A DNA stretch of 64,000 bases, from positions 682,001 to 746,000 of the forward strand of contig NZ_JBDPZD010000002.1 in assembly GCF_039872745.1 (NCBI RefSeq). Direction: 5' to 3'. The translations under genes and the position numbers were made by a program. This document shows, piece after piece, positions 1-9,189 of this stretch. The stretch comes from Pelomonas paludis (GTDB taxonomy: Bacteria; Pseudomonadota; Gammaproteobacteria; Burkholderiales; Burkholderiaceae_C). Each line of letters begins with the position of its first letter. The stretch's first letter is position 1. The notes under the pieces are model-generated. The model was not told the origin of the DNA. It ran no database searches and saw only the letters and a list, made by a program, of their open reading frames with translations.

Positions 1-634
1 TGCTGGCGATCAGTGGCCGGTACAGCCAGCGCAAGAGCCAGCCCGGCAGCGCACGGCCTCGCTCCTCCAAGGCCACCCGCGCGCGCGGGTGGTCCATGAA
101 GCGCAAGCCCGAAACCGCATAGCCCTCCTGCGGCCGCCGGAACTCCAGCCGGCACAGGTACTTCATCGACTTGTAGCCATAGTGGCCAGGCACCACCAGC
201 CGCAAGGGCGCCCCGTGGTCCATGGTCAGCGGCTCACCGTTCAGCCGGTCGGCCAGCAGCACCTCTGGCGCCAGCAAGTCCTCCAGCGGCAAGGCCGTGC
301 GAGCGCCATCCTGCCCGCGCATCGCCACCAAGGTCGCGTCCGGGTCGTGCCGGGCCTGCGGATGCAGCACCTGCCAGTAGAGGTCCGAGAACCGGACGCC
401 CTCCCAGCGCAGCGATCGCACGCTCCAGGTCGTCACGCAGTGGAAGTCGCTTTGCACCTCGGCGCGCTCCAAGCCCTCAAACACATCCTGCAACTGCAGC
501 ACCTGCTGGACATGGCCACAGACCTCCAGCGATCGGCTGTGCGTCTGGCGCGGGAACCGCTTGGCAAAGGGCGTCAGGCCAAACCGATGAAAGGCCTCAA
601 CCGCCCGCTGGCCAGGTGGCAACTTTGATTCCAT
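1..634 (-). CDS. Molybdopterin-dependent oxidoreductase, sulfite-oxidase/YedY type (cut by window edge)
   Basis: The reading frame starts at ATG 634 and is still open at base 1, so only the first 211 residues are seen. The fragment has the oxidoreductase molybdopterin-binding fold: the motif HCVTTWS supplies the cysteine that ligates molybdenum in this family, and a later stretch MDHGAPLRLVVPGHYGYKS followed by MKYLCRLEF is the usual pterin-binding loop. No signal peptide is visible at this start. The substrate cannot be told from the fragment; relatives oxidise sulfite or reduce oxidised methionine. The family is secure, the substrate is not. Confidence 0.8.
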   Translation of the reverse strand, partial: MESKLPPGQRAVEAFHRFGLTPFAKRFPRQTHSRSLEVCGHVQQVLQLQDVFEGLERAEVQSDFHCVTTWSVRSLRWEGVRFSDLYWQVLHPQARHDPDATLVAMRGQDGARTALPLEDLLAPEVLLADRLNGEPLTMDHGAPLRLVVPGHYGYKSMKYLCRLEFRRPQEGYAVSGLRFMDHPRARVALEERGRALPGWLLRWLYRPLIAS

Positions 635-718
635 CGTGCGTCCTCAACGTGGCGAGGCCGAGTATCTGGCGCCGCAGGCGGCCGTACTGGCGCGCAGGAG
701 ACAGGCTGTGCGCGTGGC

Positions 719-1159
719 TCAAGTCCGCTTGGCGAACTCAAAGCTGCGGCTCTCCTTGGTCACCGGGTCGGTGACGGACACCGAGACCTTGAGCTTTGCC
801 ACAACACCAGCATCCGCACGCGTGGCGGCTTCTTCGAGCACTGAACCGATCAGCTTGTTGATCAGCTCCACATGCTTGTCCTCGGCGGTGATCATCAGCA
901 CCACGCTCTGCGCCGCCTCGCCGCGCTTGTTCACGAAGCTGATGAGGGCTGAGAGCAGGCGGTTGCCGCGCGGGTTGAGGTCGGCCTCGCTGCCGATGCG
1001 GATCATCGAGACCAGTTGCCAGGCGGGCGGCTCACTGCCCTTGAGCTGGCCCTCGAAGGCGGTGAACCCAGGCATGAAAGACGGCGCCGCCTGGGCCAGC
1101 ACGGGGCCTTGCGCCAACAGCGCCAATACGAGGACAGAAGTAGAGCGAGCGAGACTCAT
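719..1159 (-). CDS. Small exported protein of unknown function
   Basis: This 146-residue protein opens with a clear Sec signal peptide: a charged start, the hydrophobic core VLVLALLA and a cleavable QAAP region near residue 25. The mature part has no motif I recognise. It is predicted to mix short helices and strands and contains no cysteine. It lies 11 bp downstream of the S1/P1 nuclease gene on the same strand, so the two are probably co-transcribed, which hints at a periplasmic or secreted role. A function cannot be assigned. Confidence 0.65.
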   Translation of the reverse strand: MSLARSTSVLVLALLAQGPVLAQAAPSFMPGFTAFEGQLKGSEPPAWQLVSMIRIGSEADLNPRGNRLLSALISFVNKRGEAAQSVVLMITAEDKHVELINKLIGSVLEEAATRADAGVVAKLKVSVSVTDPVTKESRSFEFAKRT

Positions 1160-1170
1160 TGATCGCAGAT

Positions 1171-2241
1171 TCAGTCCGGGAAGATGGCCTTGAGCAGTTG
1201 CGCCAGCCGCGCACCGGCACGCGTCAGCTGCTCACGCTTGATCGCCAGCATCCGGGCCTCGTAGGCCTCGGAGAGCCGCACCGTCCAGAGCTGACCCTGG
1301 CGGGCAGAGAACTCCAGGCCGTCAAAGGCCACGCGGGCCTGCTCCAGGGTGTCGTTGAAGATCAGCTCGGGCCAGGCGCTGGGCTCGCCGGCCAAGGCCG
1401 GCTGCTTGGCTGCGGCTGCCACCCAGGCGGCGTCCACATGGGTCGGGCCCAGTGGGCCACTACCGTCGTCCCACACCGTGTGCAGGTTGGGCGGCCTGAA
1501 GCCCGCCGCGTACTCGGCAATGCTGGCCGGCTTGTCGGCCGTCACCAGCTTGAGGATGCGGTTGCCGCCGATGGTGTGGGTGCTGGCGTCAAAGCCGCTC
1601 TTCTCGGGGTCCACCGGGTGGCCATCGGCGTCCAGGTAGACCGAGCCCACATGCAGCGGCTGGTGCAGGTCGCCCACAAAGTGCACCAGCATCAGCAGCG
1701 CTTCGCGCGGGCCCTTGAGGTTGTAGGCCGCAGGCGCCGGCTGGCCCTGCAGCACCTTGACCGCCGTGCGCGCAGCGCCGACGAGGTCGTACTCCCGCGT
1801 GCCCGTGAAGCCCAGCTCGTAGCGGCTGCGCTGCACCGGCATGTTCACGTAGTGGGCTTGCTTGTGGCAGTTCTCGTTGCCCTCGGCCGTGCCGCATTGC
1901 AGGTCGATGCGGCGCACAAAGTCGGCCATCTCGGCCAGCAGATCAGGGCGGGCCTCGTACACCGCGCACTCGGCGTAGCGGCCTGTCACGGTGTAGCTGT
2001 AGTTGCGGCGCGGGTCGATGCCTTTGACGCAGTCGCCCCAGACGGCCGCGTCCGCCAGGCTCAGCCCGCCCAGCAGCGCCGTCACGCGCGCCTCGGCCGG
2101 CGTGCCCTTGATCAGCTCCGCCGCCAGCGTGCCCACGGTCTTGTGGCCATCGCCTGACCAGGCCTGGGCGCCCGTCGCCGCCACGGCCACGCACGCCGCC
2201 ATGGCCACTCGCATCACACACGCTTGCCACTTCATGATCAC
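1171..2241 (-). CDS. S1/P1-type zinc nuclease, secreted
   Basis: The 356-residue protein has a signal peptide ending at AQA, so the mature chain begins WSGDGHKT. In S1/P1 nucleases the N-terminal Trp and the nearby His bind the trinuclear zinc site. Further zinc ligands are visible in HYVNMP and in HFVGDLHQPLHVG, the family signature. These enzymes cut single-stranded DNA and RNA and remove 3' phosphates outside the cytoplasm. The start chosen is GTG at 2241, because AGGAG lies 6 nt upstream and the start overlaps the cobQ stop as GTGA. ATG 2235 (MKWQ) is the alternative. Confidence 0.88.
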   Translation of the reverse strand: MIMKWQACVMRVAMAACVAVAATGAQAWSGDGHKTVGTLAAELIKGTPAEARVTALLGGLSLADAAVWGDCVKGIDPRRNYSYTVTGRYAECAVYEARPDLLAEMADFVRRIDLQCGTAEGNENCHKQAHYVNMPVQRSRYELGFTGTREYDLVGAARTAVKVLQGQPAPAAYNLKGPREALLMLVHFVGDLHQPLHVGSVYLDADGHPVDPEKSGFDASTHTIGGNRILKLVTADKPASIAEYAAGFRPPNLHTVWDDGSGPLGPTHVDAAWVAAAAKQPALAGEPSAWPELIFNDTLEQARVAFDGLEFSARQGQLWTVRLSEAYEARMLAIKREQLTRAGARLAQLLKAIFPD

Positions 2242-3698
2242 GCTGAACTCCTGTCGATCAAGCCTGCAAGTGTGCCTGGGCTGAAGTGACAGTCCACAAA
2301 GTCAGCCATCCCGTCAAACACCGCGTCCAGCGGCCGCACCGCCTGGTTGAACAGCGCCTGCAGCACCTGCGGCTGCTCAAAGAGCCCATGCAGGTACACA
2401 CCCAGCACCGAGCCCTGCTGCCAGCCAATCGGCTCGCCTTCGCCATTCCTCAGCGCCACCGTGGGCGCAGCCAGGCTGGGGTGGGCTTGCGTTTGGCCAT
2501 GGTGGATCTCGTAGCCCGACACCGCCTGCCCACCCAGCGCACGCCAGGGCCAGGCCAGGGCTTCAAAGCGCGCCTCGCCATGGCGCAGCCGCTTGTCGCG
2601 CTCAAAGCAGGTCACCAGGTTCAACAGCCCCAAACCGGCCGCATTGCCGTCCAGGCCGTGCGTATCCACCAGTGCCTCGCCCAGCATCTGCAGGCCACCG
2701 CAAATGCCCAGCACAGGCCGGCCCGCATGGGCATGCGCGGCAATCGCGGCATCAAGCCGCTGCGCACGCAGCCAGGCCAGATCCGCCGCCGTGGACTTGG
2801 AGCCCGGCAGCACGATCCAATCCGCCCCCTGCAGTTCGCGCGGCGTGCGCGCCCACACCAGGCGCAGGCCCGGCATCTGGCGCAGCGGCTGCAACTCATC
2901 GAGGTTGGAGACTCGCGGGTAGGCCACCACGGCCACGGTCAGACCTTGGCCAGAAGGTGCGGTGTCGAAGATGCCATCCTCCTCCGGCAAGCCATGCTCG
3001 CGCCACATCGGCAAGGTGGCCAGCGTGGGCACGCCCGTCAGCTGCTGCAACTGCTCAGGCCCCGGCGCCAGCAAGCGCGCGTCGCCCCGGAAGCGGTTCA
3101 ACACAAAGCCTTTGATCTGCGCGCGCACATCCGCCGGCATCAGCTGGTGCGTGCCGTAGAGGTGGGCAAAGGCGCCGCCCCGGTCGATGTCCGTCACCAG
3201 CAGGCAGCGCGCCTGCGAGGCCCGCGCGGTGAAGAGGTTCACGTAGTCGCTGTCCGCCAGATTGATCTCGGCCGGCGAGCCCGCGCCCTCGATCACGACC
3301 AGATCGTTCTCCGCCATCAGCTCATGCAGCGCAGCTTCAGCACGGGGCCACAGCAGGCCGCTGCGCTCGCGCCAGGGCATGCGCGACAGTGCTTCATCCA
3401 CCTCGCCCAGCACCACCACCTGGCTCTGCGTGTCCGCCTCGGGCTTGAGCAGCACCGGGTTCATGCGCACCTCGGGCGTGCGCCGCGCCGCCAGGGCCTG
3501 GAAGTACTGCGCACTGCCAATCTCGCCCACCCGGCCCCCCACCCCCGCCGCCACCCGCGCGTTGTTGCTCATGTTCTGCGCCTTGAACGGCGCCACCTTG
3601 AGCCCCTGCCGCGCGTACCAGCGGCACAGCGCTGTGGCCAGCCAGCTCTTGCCGGCACCGCTGGTGGTGCCGAGGATCATGAGGGCTCTGGTGGTCAT
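2238..3698 (-). CDS. cobQ: Cobyric acid synthase
   Basis: CobQ amidates four side chains of adenosylcobyrinic diamide, using glutamine and ATP, in cobalamin synthesis. The 486-residue protein has the N-terminal dethiobiotin-synthetase-like P-loop (TTSGAGKS, 11-18), the FKAQNMSNNA motif near 38-47, and a C-terminal class I glutaminase domain with nucleophile C333 in GICGG and a histidine in GVYLHGLF. The start is ATG 3698, as the frame upstream does not resemble the family. It shares a strand with the btu operon but is separated from btuD by a DUF5677 gene. With the B12 riboswitch upstream this fits cobalamin salvage and remodelling. No other corrin gene is in the window. Confidence 0.93.
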   Translation of the reverse strand: MTTRALMILGTTSGAGKSWLATALCRWYARQGLKVAPFKAQNMSNNARVAAGVGGRVGEIGSAQYFQALAARRTPEVRMNPVLLKPEADTQSQVVVLGEVDEALSRMPWRERSGLLWPRAEAALHELMAENDLVVIEGAGSPAEINLADSDYVNLFTARASQARCLLVTDIDRGGAFAHLYGTHQLMPADVRAQIKGFVLNRFRGDARLLAPGPEQLQQLTGVPTLATLPMWREHGLPEEDGIFDTAPSGQGLTVAVVAYPRVSNLDELQPLRQMPGLRLVWARTPRELQGADWIVLPGSKSTAADLAWLRAQRLDAAIAAHAHAGRPVLGICGGLQMLGEALVDTHGLDGNAAGLGLLNLVTCFERDKRLRHGEARFEALAWPWRALGGQAVSGYEIHHGQTQAHPSLAAPTVALRNGEGEPIGWQQGSVLGVYLHGLFEQPQVLQALFNQAVRPLDAVFDGMADFVDCHFSPGTLAGLIDRSSA

Positions 3699-3763
3699 CG
3701 AGGAAATTGGGGGACGCCGTCTTGCACAGACCATCTGACCGTCACTGAGGGGTGTCCCCTGGT

Positions 3764-4606
3764 TCAGTCCGCTCCGCCTACAACTTCGAATAGCAGCGTC
3801 ATTCGACGGCGCACTTGCTGCAAACACATCGAGTCGACGATTGGCAAAGTCTGAAATGCCGCCTCAAGTGAAATGAGCGTTGCTTCTATGGCGGTGCACG
3901 GCACATCAGAGAGGCCATCGTCGTCCGGGCCGTAACGAAGATGATCAACGTCGCTCGCATCCGCCTGGATAAGCACCTCTCCGATATCTCGAACATTTGC
4001 ATGCGCCGCCTCACTCAGCAATGCGTAGGCTGTGTTGTATAGGTCCATCAACTCAGCCTGCTCGGCAAACCACTGAGTGCCGATTTCGCGAATACCCTTC
4101 TCGGCAATCGCGTCGTTCACCTCCTGCTTGAGCCTGGTGACCTGTTCCATTTCTAAAGCCGATAGCTCAACGGATTTCAACGCACTTAGCTTGTTCAAGA
4201 ACTTCCGGCGATGACATTCGTCTGACTGCACATACCGGTTGGCAACCTCCACAGATTTACTCACTGCGACGATTCGAAAGGTGACTTCGAGAACCTTTCG
4301 AACCAGCAATTTGGCTTCCGAAGCAAGGCCAATCTGCCCGGTCAATACGGCACCTTGAAAGGCGGTCAACAGCCTGGGCAAAAGCGCGGCGATGAGGACC
4401 TGCTGGATATCCGACGATCTGATGGTGGTCGAGAAAATCAGGCGATTGGCACAGACGTTCAGCTCCCGACACAGACCGATCGTCGACATGTGCTTCAGCC
4501 GGATGCCAGCGGTCGCAAGGTGAATCCAGTCGTCGAGAAACATCTCGTCGGTGAGAGCTTGTGTCATGGTCTCGATACAGATGGTCCTGTGCCCATTGTT
4601 CGCCAA
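3764..4606 (-). CDS. DUF5677-like protein, probable late insertion
   Basis: This 280-residue protein is probably soluble and helical. The segment around 95-112 (AKLLVRKVLEVTF) and the later AYALLSEAAHANVRDIG resemble DUF5677 proteins, whose role is unknown and which often occur in accessory DNA. By eye its GC content is well below that of its neighbours, and codons such as TCA, AAT and TTT are much commoner. It sits 65 bp upstream of cobQ and 42 bp downstream of btuD and so breaks what is otherwise a cobalamin operon. I infer that it was acquired by transfer. The family call is moderate and no function can be stated. Confidence 0.6.
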   Translation of the reverse strand: MANNGHRTICIETMTQALTDEMFLDDWIHLATAGIRLKHMSTIGLCRELNVCANRLIFSTTIRSSDIQQVLIAALLPRLLTAFQGAVLTGQIGLASEAKLLVRKVLEVTFRIVAVSKSVEVANRYVQSDECHRRKFLNKLSALKSVELSALEMEQVTRLKQEVNDAIAEKGIREIGTQWFAEQAELMDLYNTAYALLSEAAHANVRDIGEVLIQADASDVDHLRYGPDDDGLSDVPCTAIEATLISLEAAFQTLPIVDSMCLQQVRRRMTLLFEVVGGAD

Positions 4607-4648
4607 CCCACAGCATTCCGGTCTTCTGTACGGCGACGAACTTTCAAA

Positions 4649-5404
4649 TCACCTCACCACCACCACCCACCTCCCCCCATGCGGCACCAGCTCCAGCCGC
4701 CCACCAAACACGCGCATCAGCGCCTCATGGCTCTCCGGCGCGCTGGGTGGGGCGTGGCTGACGATGCGGCCGGCGTCCATGACGACGAGTTGGTCGGCGG
4801 CGAGGGCGATGTTGAGTTCGTGCAGCACGCTCACCACCGTGCGCCCTTGAGCGACGAGATCGCGGACGCCGCTTTGCCATTCGGCCTGGTGGGGCGGGTC
4901 GAGGTGGGCCAGGGGTTCGTCGAGCAGGGTCACGGCCGCTTGCACGGCCAGCACGCGGGCGAGCAGCACGCGTTGGCGCTCGCCGCTGGAGAGGCTGGCC
5001 AAGCGGCGGTGGCGCCAGGGCCAGCATTGCAGAGCCTGCATGGCGGCCTCGACGGCGGCGTGGTCAGCCGGGCTGGGCGGGGCCAGCCAGGCGCGGTGCG
5101 GCAGGCGGCCGAGCATGACCACGTCGTGGGCGGTGAGGTCGTCAGCGCCGGGCTCTTGCGGGCCCATCCAGGCAAGTTCACGGGCGCGCTCGGCGGCGGG
5201 CCAGTGGCCGAGGGCACGCCCCTGCAACTGCACCTCGCCCTCGGGTTTGAGCAGGCCGGCCAGCACGCGCAGCAGGCTGGACTTGCCCGCGCCATTGGGG
5301 CCGACGATGGCCGTCCAGGCGCCGGGCTGCAGGCGCAGATCGATGCCATGCAGGATCTCGGCGCCCTCGATGCGCAGGCGGGCGATGCGGGCATGCAGGC
5401 TCAT
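4649..5404 (-). CDS. btuD: Cobalamin ABC importer, ATPase subunit
   Basis: This 251-residue protein is the ATP-hydrolysing subunit of a type II ABC importer. Walker A is GPNGAGKS (35-42), the ABC signature is LSSGERQ (138-144), Walker B is LLDEP (160-164), and the switch histidine is in SVLHELN. Its start overlaps the btuC stop as ATGA, and the operon lies behind a cobalamin riboswitch, so the substrate is cobalamin or a corrinoid rather than iron-siderophore or haem. The assignment of subunit type rests on sequence, and that of the substrate on context. Confidence 0.9.
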   Translation of the reverse strand: MSLHARIARLRIEGAEILHGIDLRLQPGAWTAIVGPNGAGKSSLLRVLAGLLKPEGEVQLQGRALGHWPAAERARELAWMGPQEPGADDLTAHDVVMLGRLPHRAWLAPPSPADHAAVEAAMQALQCWPWRHRRLASLSSGERQRVLLARVLAVQAAVTLLDEPLAHLDPPHQAEWQSGVRDLVAQGRTVVSVLHELNIALAADQLVVMDAGRIVSHAPPSAPESHEALMRVFGGRLELVPHGGRWVVVVR

Positions 5405-6381
5405 CGCCGGGGCCCTCCGCGCCGGTACAGCAGCACCAGCAGATAGCCGCCGCCAAGCAAGGCGGTGACGAGGCCCACGGGCAGCTCCTGCGGCGCGAGC
5501 AGGCCGCGCGCGAGCACGTCGGCCGCCAGCAGCAGCGCGCCGCCAGCCAGGGCCGAGAGCAGCACCAGGGCACCGTGCCGCGCAGGCGTGGCGGCACGCA
5601 CCAGGTGAGGTGCCACGAGGCCCACAAAGGCCACGATGCCCGTCTGCGCCACGGCCGCGCCCGTGGCCAGCGCAAAGGCGCCGATCAAGATGAGGCGCAT
5701 GCGCGCCAGCGGCACGCCGAGCGAGCGGGCCGTGGCCTCGCCCAGGGCCAGGGCATCAAGCGCCGGGCTGGCGGCCCAGGCGGCGAGGCCCGCCACCAAC
5801 ACCGCGCCGCCCATGATGGCCACGCTGGGCCAACCCAGCAGCGCCGTGTTGCCCAGCAAAAAGGCCTGCATGCCACGCAGGATGTCGGGCGCGCGCAGGG
5901 TGACGAGGTCGGTGCACGCATTGAGCACCACGCCGACGATGACGCCGGCCAGCAGCAGGCGCAGGGTCTGCTCCACGCCACGCGCCAGCAGCAGGGTGAG
6001 GCCCACGCCCAGCAGCGTGCCCACAAAGGCCATGCCCGTGAGGCCGAGCAGCCCGACGGTGCCGCTGGCTTGCAGGCTCAGGCCGGTGAGCGCCAGCGTG
6101 AGCGCAACGGCAAGCCCAGCGCCGGCCGCGCTGCCCAGCAGATACGGGTCGGCCAGCGGGTTGCGAAAGAGGCCCTGCGCCGTGGCGCCCGCCAAGCCCA
6201 GCAGCGCCCCCGCACACCAGGCGCCGAGCGAGCGCGGCAGGCGGATCTGCCAGAGGATGAGTGAGGCGCCGTCGTCCTGCAGGCCCAGCAAGCCGCTGCT
6301 GCCGACCAGCACGCCAGCGACGATGAGCAGCACGCCCAAGGCCAGCAGCCCAAGCACGAGCGAGCCAGCCTTGAGGTTCAT
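5401..6381 (-). CDS. btuC: Cobalamin ABC importer, permease subunit
   Basis: The 326-residue inner-membrane protein belongs to the FecCD/BtuC family and has about nine or ten hydrophobic segments. Family hallmarks are visible: RLPRSLGAWCAGALLGLAG early on, FRNPLADPYLLG, the cytoplasmic coupling segment GEATARSLGV, and GFVGLVAPHLVR-like text (AFVGLVAPHLVRA) near the C-terminus. The start is ATG 6381, overlapping the btuF stop as ATGA. The frame upstream of this ATG is only a shadow of btuF. It should form the BtuC2D2 pore fed by BtuF. Confidence 0.92.
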   Translation of the reverse strand: MNLKAGSLVLGLLALGVLLIVAGVLVGSSGLLGLQDDGASLILWQIRLPRSLGAWCAGALLGLAGATAQGLFRNPLADPYLLGSAAGAGLAVALTLALTGLSLQASGTVGLLGLTGMAFVGTLLGVGLTLLLARGVEQTLRLLLAGVIVGVVLNACTDLVTLRAPDILRGMQAFLLGNTALLGWPSVAIMGGAVLVAGLAAWAASPALDALALGEATARSLGVPLARMRLILIGAFALATGAAVAQTGIVAFVGLVAPHLVRAATPARHGALVLLSALAGGALLLAADVLARGLLAPQELPVGLVTALLGGGYLLVLLYRRGGPRR

Positions 6382-7235
6382 GACGCGAACTTCTCTTTGA
6401 GGCACCTCGCCACGATCTGCGCGGCCTCGGCCATCCGGGGGCCGGGGCGGGCAAGCACGTCGCCCTCTTCGTTGCTGAAGGTGCAGATGCGGCCGGTGCG
6501 GACGGCGTCGATCTGCGCCCAGCCGGGCCGCTGGGCCAGGCCCTCGGCGTTGCGGGCGCCAACGAGGATGAGCGCGGGGTTCTGCTGGACGACGAACTCG
6601 GGGTTGATCTTGGGAAAGGGCCCGAGCGAGGCGGGCACGATGTTGGCCACGCCGAGGCGCGTGAGCAGTTCGCCCATGAAGGACGGCGGGCCGGCGGCGT
6701 AGAGGCCGCTGGACACCTCCCAGTACACGCGCACACCGCGCGCTGCCGGCGGCACGCTGGCCACCGCTGCCGCCGCGCCGGCCTCGGTGCGCTGCCACAG
6801 CGCCTCGGCGTCGGGCACGCCCAGCAGGCGACCGAGCAGGCCGAGCACGCGCTGCGCATCGGCGTGGCTGCGCGGCTCCAGCGAGACGACGGTGAGGCCC
6901 AAGGCGCGCAGCCGGTCGGTCACGCGGGTGGAGGTGGCAGCGAGCACGAGGTCGGGCTTGAGGGCCACGATCTGCTCGACGTGCGTGTCGTCGATGCCAC
7001 CGACCTCGGGCAGGGCTTTCACCTGCTTGGGGTGGTTGGAGTAGCGGTCCACGCCCACGAGGCGGTCACAGGCACCCAAGGCGCAGACCGACTCGGTGAG
7101 CGAAGGCAGCAGGCTCACCACGCGCCTTGCGGGCGCGGCGAGCCGGCTGGTGTGGCCCAGGTCGTCGCGCAGCTCGATGCCGGCTGACCATGTGGGCAGC
7201 GCGATGCACAACAGGAGCGCGACGAGTGCTTTCAC
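6378..7235 (-). CDS. btuF: Cobalamin-binding periplasmic protein
   Basis: The 285-residue protein has a short signal peptide ending near WSAG. It has the class III substrate-binding fold: RRVVSLLPSLTESVCALGA with the typical GVDRYSNHP loop, then a helix and second lobe with LKPDLVLA and EVSSGLYAAGP. It delivers cobalamin from BtuB to BtuCD in the periplasm. The start codon is GTG 7235, which overlaps the btuB stop as GTGA. Every gene of this operon is joined to the next by such a 4-bp overlap, so translation is coupled. Confidence 0.9.
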   Translation of the reverse strand: MKALVALLLCIALPTWSAGIELRDDLGHTSRLAAPARRVVSLLPSLTESVCALGACDRLVGVDRYSNHPKQVKALPEVGGIDDTHVEQIVALKPDLVLAATSTRVTDRLRALGLTVVSLEPRSHADAQRVLGLLGRLLGVPDAEALWQRTEAGAAAAVASVPPAARGVRVYWEVSSGLYAAGPPSFMGELLTRLGVANIVPASLGPFPKINPEFVVQQNPALILVGARNAEGLAQRPGWAQIDAVRTGRICTFSNEEGDVLARPGPRMAEAAQIVARCLKEKFAS

Positions 7236-9106
7236 AGCTGCGGGCTCCAGCGCAGGCTGAGCACCACGGTGCGCGGCTGCGAGGCAAAGCCACCGGCGGT
7301 TTGGTAGTCGCGGTTAGTGGCGTTGTCGATGTTGACTTGCAGCTTCAAGTCCTTTTGCAGCCGGTAGGCCGCGTCCAGCGTGACGAGGGCGTAGCCGGCG
7401 AGTGGCTTGGTGTTGGCGGCATTGTCAAAGCGTTGGCCAGCGGCCTGCACGCCGGCACCAATCTGCCAACCGGCCAGTTCGGTGTCGGCACGCAAGGTGG
7501 CCAGGCGCTTGGCGCGGCGAGCGAGCAGTTTGCCGGTGCTGGCGTCCGTGGGCGACTGGAAGTCCAGCGTGGCCGACAGGTTCACCACCCCGAGGCGCGC
7601 ACGGCCGGCGAGGCTGGTGCCCTTGAGCAGCGCCTGCGAGACGTTCTCGTAGCAACCAAAGCTGCTGCCACAGCTGCCCGCCGCGCCAAAGACGATGAGA
7701 TTGCCGACACGGTTGCGGTAGGTGGTGATGCTGGCTTCGTGGTCGCCCAGCGCGAACTTGAGGCCGATCTCGGCGTTGTGGCCGCGCTCGGCATCCAGGG
7801 CCTTGACGCCGGGTTTGCTGAGGTCAGGGCCATAGACGCTGCCGCGCTGGTAGAGCGTGGGGGCGCGGAAGGCGTTGCCCACCGAGCCGACAACACGCAG
7901 CGCGGGCGTGAGCGCGTAGCCCGCCAACAGCGTGCCAGTGTTGACGCCGCCGAACTGGCTGTCGTCATCGTGGCGCGCGTGCAGTTGCAGGTTGAGTGCG
8001 CCAGCGTTCATCAGCCACCCGAGGCCGAGGGCGTTCTGGGCGCGGTCATCAACACCGCCGGCCACGAGACCGGAGTTGTCGAGGTGTTCCGTGGTGCGCT
8101 CAAGCGCGAAGTTGAGCTGCTGGCCGGCACCCAGTCGGTAGGAGCCGGTCAGCGCGGTATTGCGGATGCGGGTCTCGGTCTGGTAGGGCGAGGGGCGGGT
8201 CTCGTAGCGGTCGCGCGACTCGCCGACGCTGAGCTGGGTCTGCAGCGCAGCACTCCACTGTGCCGACCAGGACAGGCGCATGGCACGGGTGTCCTGAAAC
8301 GTGTGATCGTCGTTGGTGGGCGAGAACTTGGAGGCGTCGTACTGGCTGTTGAGGTGGTTCTTGAGGAAGACCAGTTCAGCGCGGTGCTCGCTGGAGAGCT
8401 GGGCCCCGAGGCGGGCGGTGGCCTGGTGCTTGCGGTAGCCATCGGTATCGGGCACGTAGCTGAAGGAGCCGGGCACGTCGAGCGTGGCGTTGAAGCCGGT
8501 GCTGCGATCGAGGGCGGCGCTGAGCGCGTAGTCAAAGATGCCATCGCGGCCAGTGACGGCAGCGTCGAGCTTGCGGATACCGAGGTTGCCTGCGCCCAAG
8601 CCCAGGTCGACCTGCGGGGCCGACGTGGCCTTACGGGTGAAGACCTGCACCACACCGCCGACGGCATCGCTGCCGTAGATGGCGCTGGCCGGGCCCTTGA
8701 GCACCTCGACGCGCTCGATCTGCGCGATGGGGATGTTGTTCCAGGCGGGGCCGCCGGTGGCTTGTGAGTCGACGCGCACGCCGTCGATGAGCAGCAGGGT
8801 ATGGCGCGTCTCGGCGCCGCGCAGGTAGAGCGAAGTGGTGCCGGCGGGGCCGCCGTTGCGGCTGAACTCGGCGCAGCCGCTGGCGCGCAGCAGGTCAGCG
8901 AGGCTGGCGGCGGCCATGCGCTCGATGTCGGCGCGGGTGATGACGGTGAGGTCAGCCAGCACATCGGCCAGGCGCTGCGGCGAGCGCGTGGCGGTGGTGA
9001 CGACGGTTTCGAGTTGGTTGGGAGCCGCGGCGTGCGCAGACAGCGCCAGCGCCACGGAGGTGAGGGCGAACAGCGACCGACGGGCCGCGAAGAGTGGGTT
9101 GGACAT
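7232..9106 (-). CDS. btuB: TonB-dependent cobalamin receptor
   Basis: The 624-residue outer-membrane receptor takes up cobalamin with energy from TonB. After a signal peptide ending near SAHA comes a TonB-box-like ETVVTTATR, then the plug domain with LLIDGVRVDS and VEVLKGPASAIYGSDAVGG, then a barrel ending in VVLSLRWSPQL, with the aromatic or hydrophobic end needed for barrel insertion. The start is ATG 9106; the frame upstream runs through the riboswitch. It is the first gene after the cobalamin riboswitch and should be shut off when cobalamin is plentiful. Confidence 0.93.
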   Translation of the reverse strand: MSNPLFAARRSLFALTSVALALSAHAAAPNQLETVVTTATRSPQRLADVLADLTVITRADIERMAAASLADLLRASGCAEFSRNGGPAGTTSLYLRGAETRHTLLLIDGVRVDSQATGGPAWNNIPIAQIERVEVLKGPASAIYGSDAVGGVVQVFTRKATSAPQVDLGLGAGNLGIRKLDAAVTGRDGIFDYALSAALDRSTGFNATLDVPGSFSYVPDTDGYRKHQATARLGAQLSSEHRAELVFLKNHLNSQYDASKFSPTNDDHTFQDTRAMRLSWSAQWSAALQTQLSVGESRDRYETRPSPYQTETRIRNTALTGSYRLGAGQQLNFALERTTEHLDNSGLVAGGVDDRAQNALGLGWLMNAGALNLQLHARHDDDSQFGGVNTGTLLAGYALTPALRVVGSVGNAFRAPTLYQRGSVYGPDLSKPGVKALDAERGHNAEIGLKFALGDHEASITTYRNRVGNLIVFGAAGSCGSSFGCYENVSQALLKGTSLAGRARLGVVNLSATLDFQSPTDASTGKLLARRAKRLATLRADTELAGWQIGAGVQAAGQRFDNAANTKPLAGYALVTLDAAYRLQKDLKLQVNIDNATNRDYQTAGGFASQPRTVVLSLRWSPQL

Positions 9107-9189
9107 GGAAAAGAGACAGGCACGATCACGCCAGAGCGCTTTCCCACGCAGCGCGCTGGCAAACGGTGGCACGCCAGAAGGCGCACCAC

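Noticed and set aside
1159..2157. Long plus-strand reading frame opposite the S1/P1 nuclease
   Set aside because: It mirrors a clear gene on the other strand and its product is a His/Gln/Arg-rich sequence with no pattern, as expected for the complement of high-GC coding DNA.
2286..3854. 522-codon plus-strand frame opposite cobQ
   Set aside because: cobQ on the minus strand has all catalytic motifs; the opposite frame shows only the composition bias of antisense GC-rich DNA.
7127..8767. 546-codon plus-strand frame opposite btuB
   Set aside because: btuB has signal peptide, plug and barrel features; the frame opposite lacks any, and has no ribosome site.
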